Assembly (NCBI GenBank): GCA_002842735.1
Contig: PHEB01000008.1
Location: 40,625 to 104,624 of the forward strand
DNA length: 64,000 bases
Direction: 5' to 3'
From: Alphaproteobacteria bacterium HGW-Alphaproteobacteria-7
GTDB lineage: Bacteria; Pseudomonadota; Alphaproteobacteria; Sphingomonadales; Sphingomonadaceae
How positions within the stretch are numbered: the first letter of the stretch is position 1; each line of letters opens with the position of its first letter. The notes below the pieces were generated by a model that worked only from the letters and a program-made list of their open reading frames with translations, was not told the DNA's origin and ran no database searches. Shown in pieces: positions 46,683 through 55,203 of this stretch. Position numbers and translations under genes: made by a program.

Positions 46683-47783
46683 ATGAAATTTCCAAAACTC
46701 GGCGTTGCATCTCTGGCAATCGCTATCAGCATCACCGCAGTCACGCCGCATACTGCCCATGCGCGTGAACCGGGCAGCATTTACGGGCCGATCATCAATC
46801 AATACAAATCGATCACCGACGCGCGCAAGAAACTGCGCAGCAAAGAGAAAAAGCAAGGCCAGCTGACCGGCGATGAAAATTACACATTGGCTGTTGCCTG
46901 CGGGTATGAAGAGCCTGCCAGCGCATCGATCATCCTGACCGAACTCAGCCGTTCGCGGTGCAAGGATCTGGTGATTGATTACTATCTTGAAGCAGGGCGA
47001 CGCGGCACGCCCGAAGGGTTTCTGGCCGCAGCCCAGCGGGAAACCAATCCCGGCGATGCTTACGGGTTTGCGCAATTGGCCTATCAGCTTTCAGGAACCG
47101 ATATTGCTTTACGCGATGAAGCCGCAGCGATTTTATCAAGGCTGCGCCCGACCATTGGCAATCCCGCACCGATCAACGCACAGGCGCAGGCGATAGTGCA
47201 GCAATTGCTGGGCGGCGGGCGTTACGCCAACGCTATTCCCGCCGCTGGTGATGCGGAATTGGCGAAAGTTCTGCCCGATCTGAAATGGCTCGATTTCAAG
47301 AATCCAAAGCGGTGCACATGGAGCGATGCGGCCGAGGCGATATTTGCGAACGCCACCGGCTTTGACGATCGCAAGATTTACAGAACCATCCCGGCAACGG
47401 TTCGCATTCCCGGTATTGCCAAGCCTGTGACCAGCCGGATAACGCGGCCCGAGAAATTGGAGCCGCACATAGTAACCTATTATCTCGATTTTAAAGGCCG
47501 CTGGAACGGGCTTACCGTATTAGGATTAACCGATACATTTTTTGAAGTGTCACATGGTGTCGATGGCACCGGTATCCGTTTTGCTGAGCCGGTTGATGTG
47601 GTTGCCCGCAGGCTGGCGCAGCTGGGATTCGTGGTAAACCCGAAAGGCGGTGCGCGAGATCAGATCGACAAGCGCGACCGCTATGGAAATATCGATGGCG
47701 TTAGCACCTATCTGGAACGTCAGAAAGGCGAGACAGTGTTTCTGTGCGATGAGGTTTATGATGCCAGTTACGGCGAACCATAA
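46683..47783 (+). CDS. Exported protein, unknown function
   Basis: The 366-residue protein has a clear signal peptide (KLGVASLAIAISITAVTPHTAHA). It has no domain I recognise. The body has repeated Ala/Leu helical stretches (EAAAILSRLRPTIGNPAPINAQAQAIVQQLLGGG, reminiscent of Sel1/TPR-like helices). It ends with an alpha/beta segment containing GTGIRFAEPVDVVARRLAQLGFVVNPKGG and QKGETVFLCDEVYDASYG. By eye it is lower in GC than neighbouring genes. GGGGGAAAC precedes the ATG. Periplasmic location is inferred. The 228 bp upstream, shared with priA, shows no recognisable site. Confidence 0.75.
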   Translation: MKFPKLGVASLAIAISITAVTPHTAHAREPGSIYGPIINQYKSITDARKKLRSKEKKQGQLTGDENYTLAVACGYEEPASASIILTELSRSRCKDLVIDYYLEAGRRGTPEGFLAAAQRETNPGDAYGFAQLAYQLSGTDIALRDEAAAILSRLRPTIGNPAPINAQAQAIVQQLLGGGRYANAIPAAGDAELAKVLPDLKWLDFKNPKRCTWSDAAEAIFANATGFDDRKIYRTIPATVRIPGIAKPVTSRITRPEKLEPHIVTYYLDFKGRWNGLTVLGLTDTFFEVSHGVDGTGIRFAEPVDVVARRLAQLGFVVNPKGGARDQIDKRDRYGNIDGVSTYLERQKGETVFLCDEVYDASYGEP

Positions 47784-47902
47784 GCTGCGCACGCATGATG
47801 CCGTGGGAATCATCGGTTAGGTAATGCCGCCACGCCGCGTGGTTCATCCTGCCGCCATCTGACCTTGGGCACAGGGCAAGGGCAAGCAGGGAGACCCGAT
47901 AA

Positions 47903-48601
47903 ATGACCGATATTGCGAACTTCACCCCCACCCGCCGCGCGTTGATTACCGGAGCCGCTGGCGCGGGCGCGCTGTTGCTGATGCCGGGATGCGCCAGCAC
48001 TGGCGGCGGGTTCAGCATGGTCGAAGCGGTGCGGCGGATGCTGCTGCTGGCGTCCGAAAACGCCTTTGCGCGCCTGACCGCGCCGGGCGGGTTCTGGGAT
48101 GAACAGGTGGCGCGCATCGGGCTTAACCAGTTGATGGGCACGCGCGGCGATGTGCTGTCGCGCATCCTCACCTCTTCACTGGTCAAGGATCGGCTGGAGG
48201 AACGCTTTGCCAGCCTCGCCATCGAAGCCAGCTTCCGCGCCGCGCCGGTAGTCACCGATGCGGTGCGGGTGATCGGGTTTGAAAACGCGATTGATCTGGT
48301 GCGCGGCGGGCCAACCGCGGCCAGCACCTTCCTGCGCGCGGAAATGGGCAGCGTGCTGATCGATGCGATGGTGCCCGAATTGGGCGAAGCGATCCGGCTG
48401 AGCAATGATCCCCTGATCGGCCAAACCATCGGCGCGCTGACCGGGGTCAATCCCGGCGATGTCGCCAGCCGTATCGGGCGCGAGGTCGATAATGCAGTGT
48501 GGGGCGAAATCGCGCGCGAGGAAGCCGCGATCCGCGCCAACCCGCAGGCCACCCGCGATCCGTTGCTGATCGGGGTGTTCGGGGTGGCCGGACGGATTTA
48601 G
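47903..48601 (+). CDS. DUF4197 domain protein
   Basis: The 232-residue protein has an N-terminal twin-arginine or lipoprotein-like signal (TRRALITGAAGAGALLLMPGCAST; possible acylated Cys). The DUF4197 pattern follows: SMVEAVRRMLLLASENAFARLTAPGGFWD, GLNQLMG, and AVRVIGFENAIDLVRGGPTAASTFLR. Function unknown for the family. Gene stands alone between the exported protein and the aldolase. Confidence 0.85.
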   Translation: MTDIANFTPTRRALITGAAGAGALLLMPGCASTGGGFSMVEAVRRMLLLASENAFARLTAPGGFWDEQVARIGLNQLMGTRGDVLSRILTSSLVKDRLEERFASLAIEASFRAAPVVTDAVRVIGFENAIDLVRGGPTAASTFLRAEMGSVLIDAMVPELGEAIRLSNDPLIGQTIGALTGVNPGDVASRIGREVDNAVWGEIAREEAAIRANPQATRDPLLIGVFGVAGRI

Positions 48602-48713
48602 GGGAAGCTGATTCTGAACGCAGTGCGCAGGCAACCGCGTCTGGCAGGGCTAGCGGGCAGGGGCTGGCTTCGATAGGGGTGGTGAGAATCATCCCATCGG
48701 AGAGAACCGAGCC

Positions 48714-49367
48714 ATGAAATTCTTTGTCGACACTGCCGAGATCGAACCCATCCGCGAACTGGCTGCCACTGGCCTGCTGGACGGCGTCACCACCAACCCT
48801 TCGCTGATCGCCAAATCGGGGCGCGATTTCATGGAGGTGACGCGCGAAATCTGCGGGATCGTCGATGGCCCGGTCAGCGCCGAAGTGGTCGCATTGGATC
48901 ACGCGACGATGATGAAAGAGGCCGAGGTGCTGCGCAAGATTGCCGACAATGTCTGCATCAAGGTGCCGCTGACGGTTGACGGGCTGAAAACCTGCAAGGC
49001 GCTGACGGGCGAAGGCACGATGGTCAATGTGACGCTGTGTTTCTCGTCCAATCAGGCGCTGCTGGCGGCGAAAGCGGGGGCGAGCTTCATCTCGCCGTTT
49101 GTCGGGCGGCATGATGATAACGGGTTCGACGGGATGGACCTGATTGAGGACATCCGCCTGATTTACGACAACTACAATTTCGCCACCGAAATCCTGGTCG
49201 CATCGGTGCGCCACGTCACCCACGTCTTGCAGGCCGCCAAGATCGGTGCCGACGTGATGACCGCGCCGCCCAAGGTGATCCACGATCTGTTCAAACACGT
49301 GCTGACCGACAAGGGCATCGAAGGCTTTCTGGCCGATTGGGCAAAGACCGGGCAGAGCATCCTGTGA
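48714..49367 (+). CDS. tal: Transaldolase / fructose-6-phosphate aldolase family protein
   Basis: The 217-residue short transaldolase (type F6PA/TalC) forms a Schiff base with Lys83 in NVCIKVPLT. It has [79 protein letters not shown] and the C-terminal [27 protein letters not shown]. It could act as transaldolase in the pentose phosphate pathway or as a fructose-6-phosphate/DHA aldolase; the length favours the small family. GGAGAG precedes the ATG. Confidence 0.93.
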   Translation: MKFFVDTAEIEPIRELAATGLLDGVTTNPSLIAKSGRDFMEVTREICGIVDGPVSAEVVALDHATMMKEAEVLRKIADNVCIKVPLTVDGLKTCKALTGEGTMVNVTLCFSSNQALLAAKAGASFISPFVGRHDDNGFDGMDLIEDIRLIYDNYNFATEILVASVRHVTHVLQAAKIGADVMTAPPKVIHDLFKHVLTDKGIEGFLADWAKTGQSIL

Positions 49368-49372
49368 ATATC

Positions 49373-49500
49373 CTCCCCGGAACGGGGAGGGGGACCATCC
49401 GAAGGATGGTGGAGGGGAGTCCCCGTAAGGCGCGGCGCGAGAGGCGAGTCCCCTCCGTCAACCGCTTGCAGCGGTTGCCACCTCCCCTTACCGGGGAGGA
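49373..49500. repeat. Long inverted repeat, family E (CCTCCCCGGAACGGGGAGG)
   Basis: CCTCCCCGGAACGGGGAGG at the left and CCTCCCCTTACCGGGGAGG at the right bracket inner inverted arms (CCATCCGAAGGATGG; CCGCTTGCAGCGGTTG). The element fills the gap from tal to cobT. A reduced relative (CCCTCCCCGAAGGGAGGGGG) lies at 28576-28596. Confidence 0.75.
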
Positions 49501-49503
49501 ATA

Positions 49504-51342
49504 ATGGCAGACCAATCCCCGCTCGATCTGTTCAAACAGGCGCTGACCGGCGCGAGCCGCGCGATTGCGCGCGATCCGGAGGTTGAGGTTGCGTGGAGCG
49601 CCGATGTGCCCGGCGCGGCGGGCAACCGGTTCCGCGTTCCGCTGCCGGGGCGCGATCTGCCGGCCGATCAAGTCACCGAGGCGCGCGGGTTTGCCGATAG
49701 CTTTGCGCTGAAACTGCGCCATCACAACGCCGCTTTGCACGCCAAATCCGCTCCGCCCGAACCGATTGCGCGGTCGTGCTATGATGCGATCGAGCAGGTG
49801 CGGTATGAGGCTTTGGGCGCCAACCGCTTCGGCGGTATCCGCGCCAATCTTGATGCCGCAACCGAACTGCGTACCGCATCGGACAAGATCGTGCGTGCGC
49901 AGAATTCGTCCGAAGTTCCGCTGCAAACCGCGCTCGCGCTGCTGGTGCGAGAGGCGCTGACGGGGGAGGCGGTGCCGGAAAAGGCGCGCGGCGGGCTGGA
50001 ATTGGTGCGCGCCTTCCTTGAGGAGAAAGTCGGCAAGGATTTCGGCGCGCTGGCGGAAAAACTCTCCGATCAGGAGGCGTTCCAGAAGCTCGCGCTTGAT
50101 ATGCTGCGCGAACTCGATCTGACCCAGCCGAGCGACGCCCCCGACCAAAGCGATTCCGACGACGCTGACGATGATGACGGCCCCGACGACAGCGAGGGCG
50201 AAGATGAAAATCAGGGCGAGGGCGATCCGCAATCCGCCGAAATGGCGGGCGACATGGCAGAGGGCGAGGGCGAGGGCGACGAATCCGCGCAGGCCGAGGC
50301 CGATGGCGATATGTCCGAAGGCGAACCGGGAGAGGATGGCGATGGCTCCGAAGCGCCGGTGCGTCCCAACCGCCCGCACGGCGACATTCCTGCCAGCGTC
50401 GATTACAAGGCCTTCACCACCCGTTTCGATGAAGAAGTCGCCGCGCCCGATCTGTGCGATGCGGAGGAACTCGACCGGCTGCGCGCCTATCTCGATAGCC
50501 AGCTGACTGGCTTGCAAAGCGTGGTGACGCGGCTCGCCAACCGGTTGCAACGACGGCTGATGGCGCAGCAGAACCGCAGCTGGGATTTCGACATGGAGGA
50601 AGGCGTTTTGGATGCCGCGCGCCTTGCCCGGGTGATCATCTCACCCGGCACGGCGCTGTCCTACAAGGTCGAACGCGATGTCGAGTTCAAGGACACCATT
50701 GTCACCCTGCTGATCGACAATTCAGGTTCGATGCGCGGCCGCCCGATCAGCATAGCCGCGATCAGCGCCGACATTCTGGCGCGCACATTGGAGCGCTGCG
50801 GGGTGAAAACCGAGATCCTCGGCTTCACCACCCGCGCGTGGAAGGGCGGGCAAAGCCGCGAGGCGTGGCTGTCGGATGGCAAGCCAGCCAATCCGGGGCG
50901 TTTGAATGACCTGCGCCACATCATCTACAAACAGGCCGACGAACCGTGGCGCCGCGCGCGCCGCAATCTTGGCCTGATGATGCGCGAGGGGTTGCTGAAA
51001 GAAAACATCGACGGTGAGGCGCTGATCTGGGCGCACAGCCGCCTGCTCTACCGCCCCGAAGAACGCCGCATCCTGATGGTGATCAGCGACGGCGCGCCGG
51101 TGGACGATTCGACGCTTTCGGTGAATTCGGCAGGCTATCTGGAAGCACACCTGCGCAGCGTGATCGAGTGGATCGAGAAGGTTTCCCCGGTGCAGTTGGT
51201 GGCAATCGGGATCGGGCACGATGTGACGCGCTATTACCGGCGCGCGGTGACGATCATGGACGTGGAACAGCTCGGCGGCACGATCATGGAGCAGCTGGCG
51301 GAACTGTTCGAGGATGAGAAGGGCGTGAAGGGGCGGGCATGA
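49504..51342 (+). CDS. cobT: Cobaltochelatase subunit CobT
   Basis: CobT with CobS and CobN inserts cobalt into hydrogenobyrinic acid diamide in aerobic cobalamin synthesis. The 612-residue protein has the N-terminal CobT domain (AARG-type [24 protein letters not shown]) and a highly acidic linker at about residues 208-300 (rich in Asp, Glu, Gly). The C-terminal vWA domain has [13 protein letters not shown] (about 403-410). No cobS or cobN is adjacent. CobS/CobT-like pairs also exist outside cobalamin synthesis, so the role is probable, not proved. Confidence 0.92.
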   Translation: MADQSPLDLFKQALTGASRAIARDPEVEVAWSADVPGAAGNRFRVPLPGRDLPADQVTEARGFADSFALKLRHHNAALHAKSAPPEPIARSCYDAIEQVRYEALGANRFGGIRANLDAATELRTASDKIVRAQNSSEVPLQTALALLVREALTGEAVPEKARGGLELVRAFLEEKVGKDFGALAEKLSDQEAFQKLALDMLRELDLTQPSDAPDQSDSDDADDDDGPDDSEGEDENQGEGDPQSAEMAGDMAEGEGEGDESAQAEADGDMSEGEPGEDGDGSEAPVRPNRPHGDIPASVDYKAFTTRFDEEVAAPDLCDAEELDRLRAYLDSQLTGLQSVVTRLANRLQRRLMAQQNRSWDFDMEEGVLDAARLARVIISPGTALSYKVERDVEFKDTIVTLLIDNSGSMRGRPISIAAISADILARTLERCGVKTEILGFTTRAWKGGQSREAWLSDGKPANPGRLNDLRHIIYKQADEPWRRARRNLGLMMREGLLKENIDGEALIWAHSRLLYRPEERRILMVISDGAPVDDSTLSVNSAGYLEAHLRSVIEWIEKVSPVQLVAIGIGHDVTRYYRRAVTIMDVEQLGGTIMEQLAELFEDEKGVKGRA

Positions 51343-51396
51343 TTGCCCTGCCCCCGCACGAAATCTTCCGTGTTACCTTTGCCGCAATAGCGCCGC

Positions 51397-52134
51397 TCAG
51401 CGACCGGGGCCCTGTTTCACAGTAATATCGATGCCGGGGATCGGATCACCGGGCTTCGCCGCCGCAGCGGATGGCTGTTTCACGGTGATGCCGATGTCGG
51501 GGACAGGATCACCTTGCTGTGTGGTGTCTGGCTCGTCTGCGGGCGCGGCCACCTTCACGGTGTCGGCGAGCGATTTACCCGCCTTGAAACCGCCAGCGCG
51601 GGCGGCAGCATCGGCGTGACCATCGCCGTCGGCGTCAAGGTCGCCGCGCAACCTGTTGCCAGCGCCTTCGCCGTGTTGAGCAGGCGGGCCGCGCCGTGTG
51701 GTGGCATCAGCAGGAGCGCTAGCATCCTGATTTGTTTTCAGATTGCACCAGCGTGCGTTGCTGGCCTGATCGGATTCGGCCACAGGGCCGTCCTTGGGAG
51801 CGACCTTGGGGCAGAAATTATCGCCCGGTTCACCTTGCGCCCTGCGGCCCTGCACATGACCGCGGCGGATGTCGCTTTTTTCAATCCCGCGCGCGTGGCC
51901 AGCGCCTTGCCCGCGTCCATCACGTTTGAAACTGGCCTTGCCCGCAGCGCCGCCGCCGCGTGCAGTTGCCGCTTCATCGGGTTGCGCGCCGCTATCTGCT
52001 GTCTGTTCGGCTGGTTCGGTGCCATCCTGCACGGCATCCTGTGCTATCGCTACATTTCCGCCAAACGCCAGAATTGCCCCGAACGCGGCAATGTTTAGCA
52101 AGCTTGATTGTTTTGTGGTTTGAACTGACCGCAT
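51397..52134 (-). CDS. Secreted low-complexity protein with repeated ITVKQ motif
   Basis: The 245-residue protein has a signal peptide (about residues 1-31, ending NVAIAQ) and a Gly/Ala/Asp-rich body. One stretch, DLDADGDGHADAA, resembles a calcium-binding DxDxDG loop. At the C-terminus GDPVPDIGITVKQ and GDPIPGIDITVKQ form a 13-residue repeat separated by a PSAAAAKP spacer. Two Cys occur in the middle (DNFCPKV, RWCNLK). I recognise no family. The composition fits an exported, possibly disordered surface or periplasmic protein. Confidence 0.7.
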   Translation of the reverse strand: MRSVQTTKQSSLLNIAAFGAILAFGGNVAIAQDAVQDGTEPAEQTADSGAQPDEAATARGGGAAGKASFKRDGRGQGAGHARGIEKSDIRRGHVQGRRAQGEPGDNFCPKVAPKDGPVAESDQASNARWCNLKTNQDASAPADATTRRGPPAQHGEGAGNRLRGDLDADGDGHADAAARAGGFKAGKSLADTVKVAAPADEPDTTQQGDPVPDIGITVKQPSAAAAKPGDPIPGIDITVKQGPGR

Positions 52135-52179
52135 TTTAATTCCCCTTTTGATCCCAATAATTCGCGAAAATCTTACTGA

Positions 52180-52245
52180 GCGTAGTTATGGTGCGATGGG
52201 ATGAATATGCAATGAACCCTATCGCATTGATTTTCCCGACTACGC
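52180..52245. other. Nested inverted repeats in an AT-richer gap
   Basis: GCGTAGT (52180-52186) pairs with ACTACGC (52239-52245), and inside it TGCGATGGG (52192-52200) pairs with CCCTATCGCA (52217-52226, one bulge). The 230-bp gap that holds it is markedly less GC-rich than its surroundings and contains no convincing gene apart from this. Confidence 0.5.
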
Positions 52246-52348
52246 ACCTGCTGGATTTTGCCAAGTTGCGCAGCCTTGTAAGTGACGATCGCGCAAACTG
52301 CTCTGGTCATGACGTGGCCTGTTCGGCATATTGCCCCGATCACACAAA

Positions 52349-52365
52349 GTATGATATCTGCATAC
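52349..52365. promoter_or_regulatory. Operator-like palindrome at the antitoxin start
   Basis: GTATG, seven bases (ATATCTG), CATAC forms an inverted repeat ending three bases before the antitoxin ATG. Antitoxins of the ribbon-helix-helix type commonly bind such sites to repress their own operon. Confidence 0.45.
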
Positions 52366-52367
52366 GC

Positions 52368-52655
52368 ATGAGCAAACTCGAACGCATCACCGTCACCATG
52401 CCCGCCGAAATGGCAGCCAAACTGCGCGCGGCGGTGGAGCGCGGCGAATATGCCACCACCAGCGAAGTGGTGCGCGAGGCGCTGCGCGATTGGAGCGACG
52501 AGCAGGAGCGGGTCGACCGCGACAACGCTGCCATTCGCGCCATGCTCGATTCGGCGCGGGCTGGCGGGCGTATCCCGGCAGACGCGGTGTTCGCGCAGGT
52601 GCGTGACCACGTGGCCAAGGTCGCAAGCGAAGAACTGGCCCGGCGCGGCGCGTGA
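52368..52655 (+). CDS. parD: ParD-type ribbon-helix-helix antitoxin
   Basis: The 95-residue protein has the RHH DNA-binding start KLERITVTMPAEMAAKLRAAVERGEYATTSEVVREALRDW, typical of type II antitoxin ParD. A C-terminal region (about 55-95) would wrap the toxin. The start at 52368 is chosen because a longer frame upstream covers the operator region and has no family similarity. The stop overlaps the toxin GTG by four bases. Confidence 0.92.
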   Translation: MSKLERITVTMPAEMAAKLRAAVERGEYATTSEVVREALRDWSDEQERVDRDNAAIRAMLDSARAGGRIPADAVFAQVRDHVAKVASEELARRGA

Positions 52656-52951
52656 ATTTTGCCTTCACTCCCGATGCGCAGGTCGACTTGCTCGACATTG
52701 GTGAGACGATTGCGCGCGATAATCCTGAGCGTGCGGCGACTTACATCGAAGAATTGCTCGACCGCACAGCGCAAATCGCCGGGCAGCCCAATCTCTACCG
52801 CCAGCGTCCTGAATGGGGCGGCGCGGTGCGATCCGCCCGGTTCGGCAGCTATCTCATCCTGTTTGAAACGAGCGACGAAGGCGTGACAATCCTGCGCTAC
52901 CTTCACGGCCGCCGAGATATTGGCACCATCATGTCCGAGGAACCCGAATGA
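52652..52951 (+). CDS. parE: ParE/RelE-type toxin
   Basis: The 99-residue protein has the RelE/ParE fold pattern: FTPDAQVDLLDIGETIARDNPERAATYIEELLDRTAQIAGQPNLYRQRPEWGGAVRSARFGSYLILFETSDEGVTILRYLHGRRDI. ParE toxins inhibit DNA gyrase; RelE-type cleave mRNA. The conserved C-terminal RxLHGRRD is as in ParE. GTG start. Overlaps the nitroreductase start by four bases. Confidence 0.92.
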   Translation: MNFAFTPDAQVDLLDIGETIARDNPERAATYIEELLDRTAQIAGQPNLYRQRPEWGGAVRSARFGSYLILFETSDEGVTILRYLHGRRDIGTIMSEEPE

Positions 52952-53610
52952 ACGTTACCGAAGCCGTTACCACCCGCCGATCAGTCCGCACTTTCCTTGA
53001 TAAGCCGGTGGATCTGGCCACCCTTATCCGGGTGATGGACACAGCCCGCTGGGCCGCGTCGGGGTGCAATTATCAGCCGTGGGAGGCCAGCATCGTGACC
53101 GGCCAGCCGCTCAAGGATTTGCAGGCCAAACTCACCGCCTCCGCGCCGCAAGCCGCCGAATATGACTGGACCGCGCCTGGCACCGAAGACGCCTATAAAC
53201 AGCGCCTCAACGCGGTTTCGCGTGAGATGTTCGGCGCGATGGGGATTGCCCGCGATGATGGCGAGGGCCGGATGAAGGCGATGATGCGCAACGCCACCAG
53301 CTTCGATGCGCCCGCCGCGATGTTCGTCTATTTCCCGCGCCTGATGAAGGAGCCGCAGTGGTCGGACGTGGGGATGTGGCTGCAAACCATCGCGCTGCTG
53401 CTGCGCGAAGAAGGGCTGGATAGCTGCTTTCAGGAATATATGGCGCTCTATGCCAATGTGATCCGCGAGTTTCTCGGCCTCGATCACGAACGCTATATGT
53501 TGTTTTGCGGCATGGCGATCGGCTCTCGCGATCCCGATGCGCCGCTCAACAATTTCGAGCGTGAGCGGGTGCCGCTGGAGGAACAGGTGAAGTTCATCGG
53601 GTTTGCATGA
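52948..53610 (+). CDS. Nitroreductase family FMN enzyme
   Basis: The 220-residue flavoprotein has TEAVTTRRSVRTFLDKPVDLATL (FMN phosphate Arg pair), AARWAASGCNYQPWE-type helix (DTARWAASGCNYQPWEASIVTG) and DVGMWLQTIALLLREEGLDSC near the C-terminus. It would reduce quinones or nitro groups with NAD(P)H. ATGA overlap with the toxin gene makes it cotranslated with the TA pair, which is unusual for such an enzyme. Confidence 0.92.
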   Translation: MNVTEAVTTRRSVRTFLDKPVDLATLIRVMDTARWAASGCNYQPWEASIVTGQPLKDLQAKLTASAPQAAEYDWTAPGTEDAYKQRLNAVSREMFGAMGIARDDGEGRMKAMMRNATSFDAPAAMFVYFPRLMKEPQWSDVGMWLQTIALLLREEGLDSCFQEYMALYANVIREFLGLDHERYMLFCGMAIGSRDPDAPLNNFERERVPLEEQVKFIGFA

Positions 53611-53615
53611 ACCGC

Positions 53616-53696
53616 CGTCACCCCAGCGAAAGCTGGGGTCCAGGGCCGCACACAATGACCTCGCCGCCTGAGATCCCAGCTTGCGCTGGGATGACG
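53616..53696. repeat. Paired-palindrome repeat, family B, copy 3
   Basis: CGTCACCCCAGCGAAAGCTGGGGTCC and GATCCCAGCTTGCGCTGGGATGACG surround a variable core with CAGGG. It fills the gap between nitroreductase and cysS. Confidence 0.85.
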
Positions 53697-53718
53697 GAAT
53701 AGGGCAAAGGCCGCCCCT

Positions 53719-55203
53719 ATGACCGACCTCAAACTGTTCAACTCGCTCACCCGCAAGCTCGAACCCTTCACCCCCGTCCACGCCGGTGAAGCGCGCGTCT
53801 ATACCTGCGGGCCGACGGTCTATAACTACCAGCATATCGGCAATATGCGCGCCTATGTGTTCGCCGATACGCTGGGGCGGACGCTGCAGTGGAAGGGCTA
53901 CAAGCTCACCCATGTCGTCAACATCACTGATGTCGGCCACCTGACGTCTGACGCCGACGAAGGCGAGGACAAGATGGAGCGCATGGCCGCGCGCGAGGGC
54001 AAGAGCGCTTGGGACATTGCGCGCTTCTATCAGGAGGATTTTGAGCGCGATCTGGCGCGGCTGAATGTGCAGCCGAAACAGCACCCGCGCGCCACCGAAT
54101 ATGTCGATGCGATGATCGAGTGGGGCAAAAGCATCGCGGACAAGCATTGCTACGAGTTGGAGAGCGGGCTTTATTTCGATGTTGCGACCGTCGCCGATTA
54201 CGGGCGGTTGGCGCGGGCCGTGACCGAGGACGGTGAGGGCCGGATCGAGAGCGTCGAGGGCAAGCGCAACGCCGCCGACTTCGCGATCTGGCGCAAGACT
54301 CCGGCGGGCGAAACGCGGCAGATGGAGTGGGATTCGCCCTGGGGCCGGGGCGCGCCCGGCTGGCACTTGGAGTGCTCGGTAATGGGCGAGGCGCTTTTGG
54401 GCTTCCCCTTCGACATTCACACCGGCGGGATCGACCACCGCGAAATCCATCACCCCAACGAAATCGCGCAGAATCAGGCGTTCTGCTGCACGAATGGCCT
54501 CGACGATCCGAAGAATTCGGGCGCGAAAATCTGGATGCACAACAACTTTCTGGTCGAACGCAGCGGCAAAATGTCGAAGTCTTCGGGCGAGTTCCTGCGG
54601 CTGCAATTGCTGGTGGACAAGGGCTACCACCCGCTCGCCTACCGCATGATGTGCCTTCAGGCGCATTATCGCAGCGAGCTGGAGTTCAGCTGGGAAGGGC
54701 TGGGCGCGGCGCTGACGCGGTTGAAGCGGATGGTGATGGGGGTTGAGAAGCTCAGAGCCCGTCTTCCCGGCGCAGGCCGGGATCCAGCCCACCTGGGCCC
54801 CGGCCTGCGCCGGGGTGACGAATGGGGAAAATTGCGGCCCACCCTCGACAAGTTCGACGCGGCGATGGCCGACGACCTCAACACCGCCGTGGCGCTGACC
54901 GCGCTGGACGATGTGCTGGCGGCGAAAATGGTCGATACCGATCTGAAGGCGGAACTGGCTGCGGCGATGGACGCGGTGCTGGGATTGAACCTGTTCGACC
55001 TCACCCGCGAAGACCTGCGCATCCGGCCCAAGTCCGCGACCATCACCGAGGCCAAAATCGAACTTAGCTTGCTTAAGCGCAACATTGCGAGGGTTAATAG
55101 AGACTTCGCCACCAGCGATTTGATCCGCGATGAACTTGGCGCTGCTGGCGTCGAAGTGATGGACGGCGACCCGCTCGGGTGGGAGTGGAGGCTCGCGTCA
55201 TGA
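53719..55203 (+). CDS. cysS: Cysteinyl-tRNA synthetase with in-frame repeat insertion
   Basis: Class I synthetase. The 494-residue protein has the HIGH-type YNYQHIGNMRAYVF, zinc site GWHLECSVMGE, KMSKS in SGKMSKSSGEFL and the anticodon-side helical domain. Residues 348-368 do not resemble the family; they are encoded by the 61-bp palindromic element at 54760-54820, in frame. The core motifs are intact, so the enzyme is likely functional. cysS overlaps the methyltransferase start (ATGA). Confidence 0.95.
   Translation: MTDLKLFNSLTRKLEPFTPVHAGEARVYTCGPTVYNYQHIGNMRAYVFADTLGRTLQWKGYKLTHVVNITDVGHLTSDADEGEDKMERMAAREGKSAWDIARFYQEDFERDLARLNVQPKQHPRATEYVDAMIEWGKSIADKHCYELESGLYFDVATVADYGRLARAVTEDGEGRIESVEGKRNAADFAIWRKTPAGETRQMEWDSPWGRGAPGWHLECSVMGEALLGFPFDIHTGGIDHREIHHPNEIAQNQAFCCTNGLDDPKNSGAKIWMHNNFLVERSGKMSKSSGEFLRLQLLVDKGYHPLAYRMMCLQAHYRSELEFSWEGLGAALTRLKRMVMGVEKLRARLPGAGRDPAHLGPGLRRGDEWGKLRPTLDKFDAAMADDLNTAVALTALDDVLAAKMVDTDLKAELAAAMDAVLGLNLFDLTREDLRIRPKSATITEAKIELSLLKRNIARVNRDFATSDLIRDELGAAGVEVMDGDPLGWEWRLAS
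54760..54820. repeat. Family B-like palindromic repeat inside cysS
   Basis: CGTCTTCCCGGCGCAGGCCGGGATCC and CCCCGGCCTGCGCCGGGGTGACG form paired palindromes resembling the intergenic family B. The element reads through in frame as 20 residues rich in Gly, Arg and Pro, starting RLPGAGRD and ending RRGD, and inserts before the LDKFDAAMADDLNTAVAL block of CysS. Confidence 0.85.

Noticed and set aside
51411..51500. Additional parS sites (TGTTTCAC occurrences)
   Set aside because: Matches end after the left arm; the palindrome is not completed.
52981..54792. 603-codon frame opposite nitroreductase and cysS
   Set aside because: Antisense shadow crossing a repeat.
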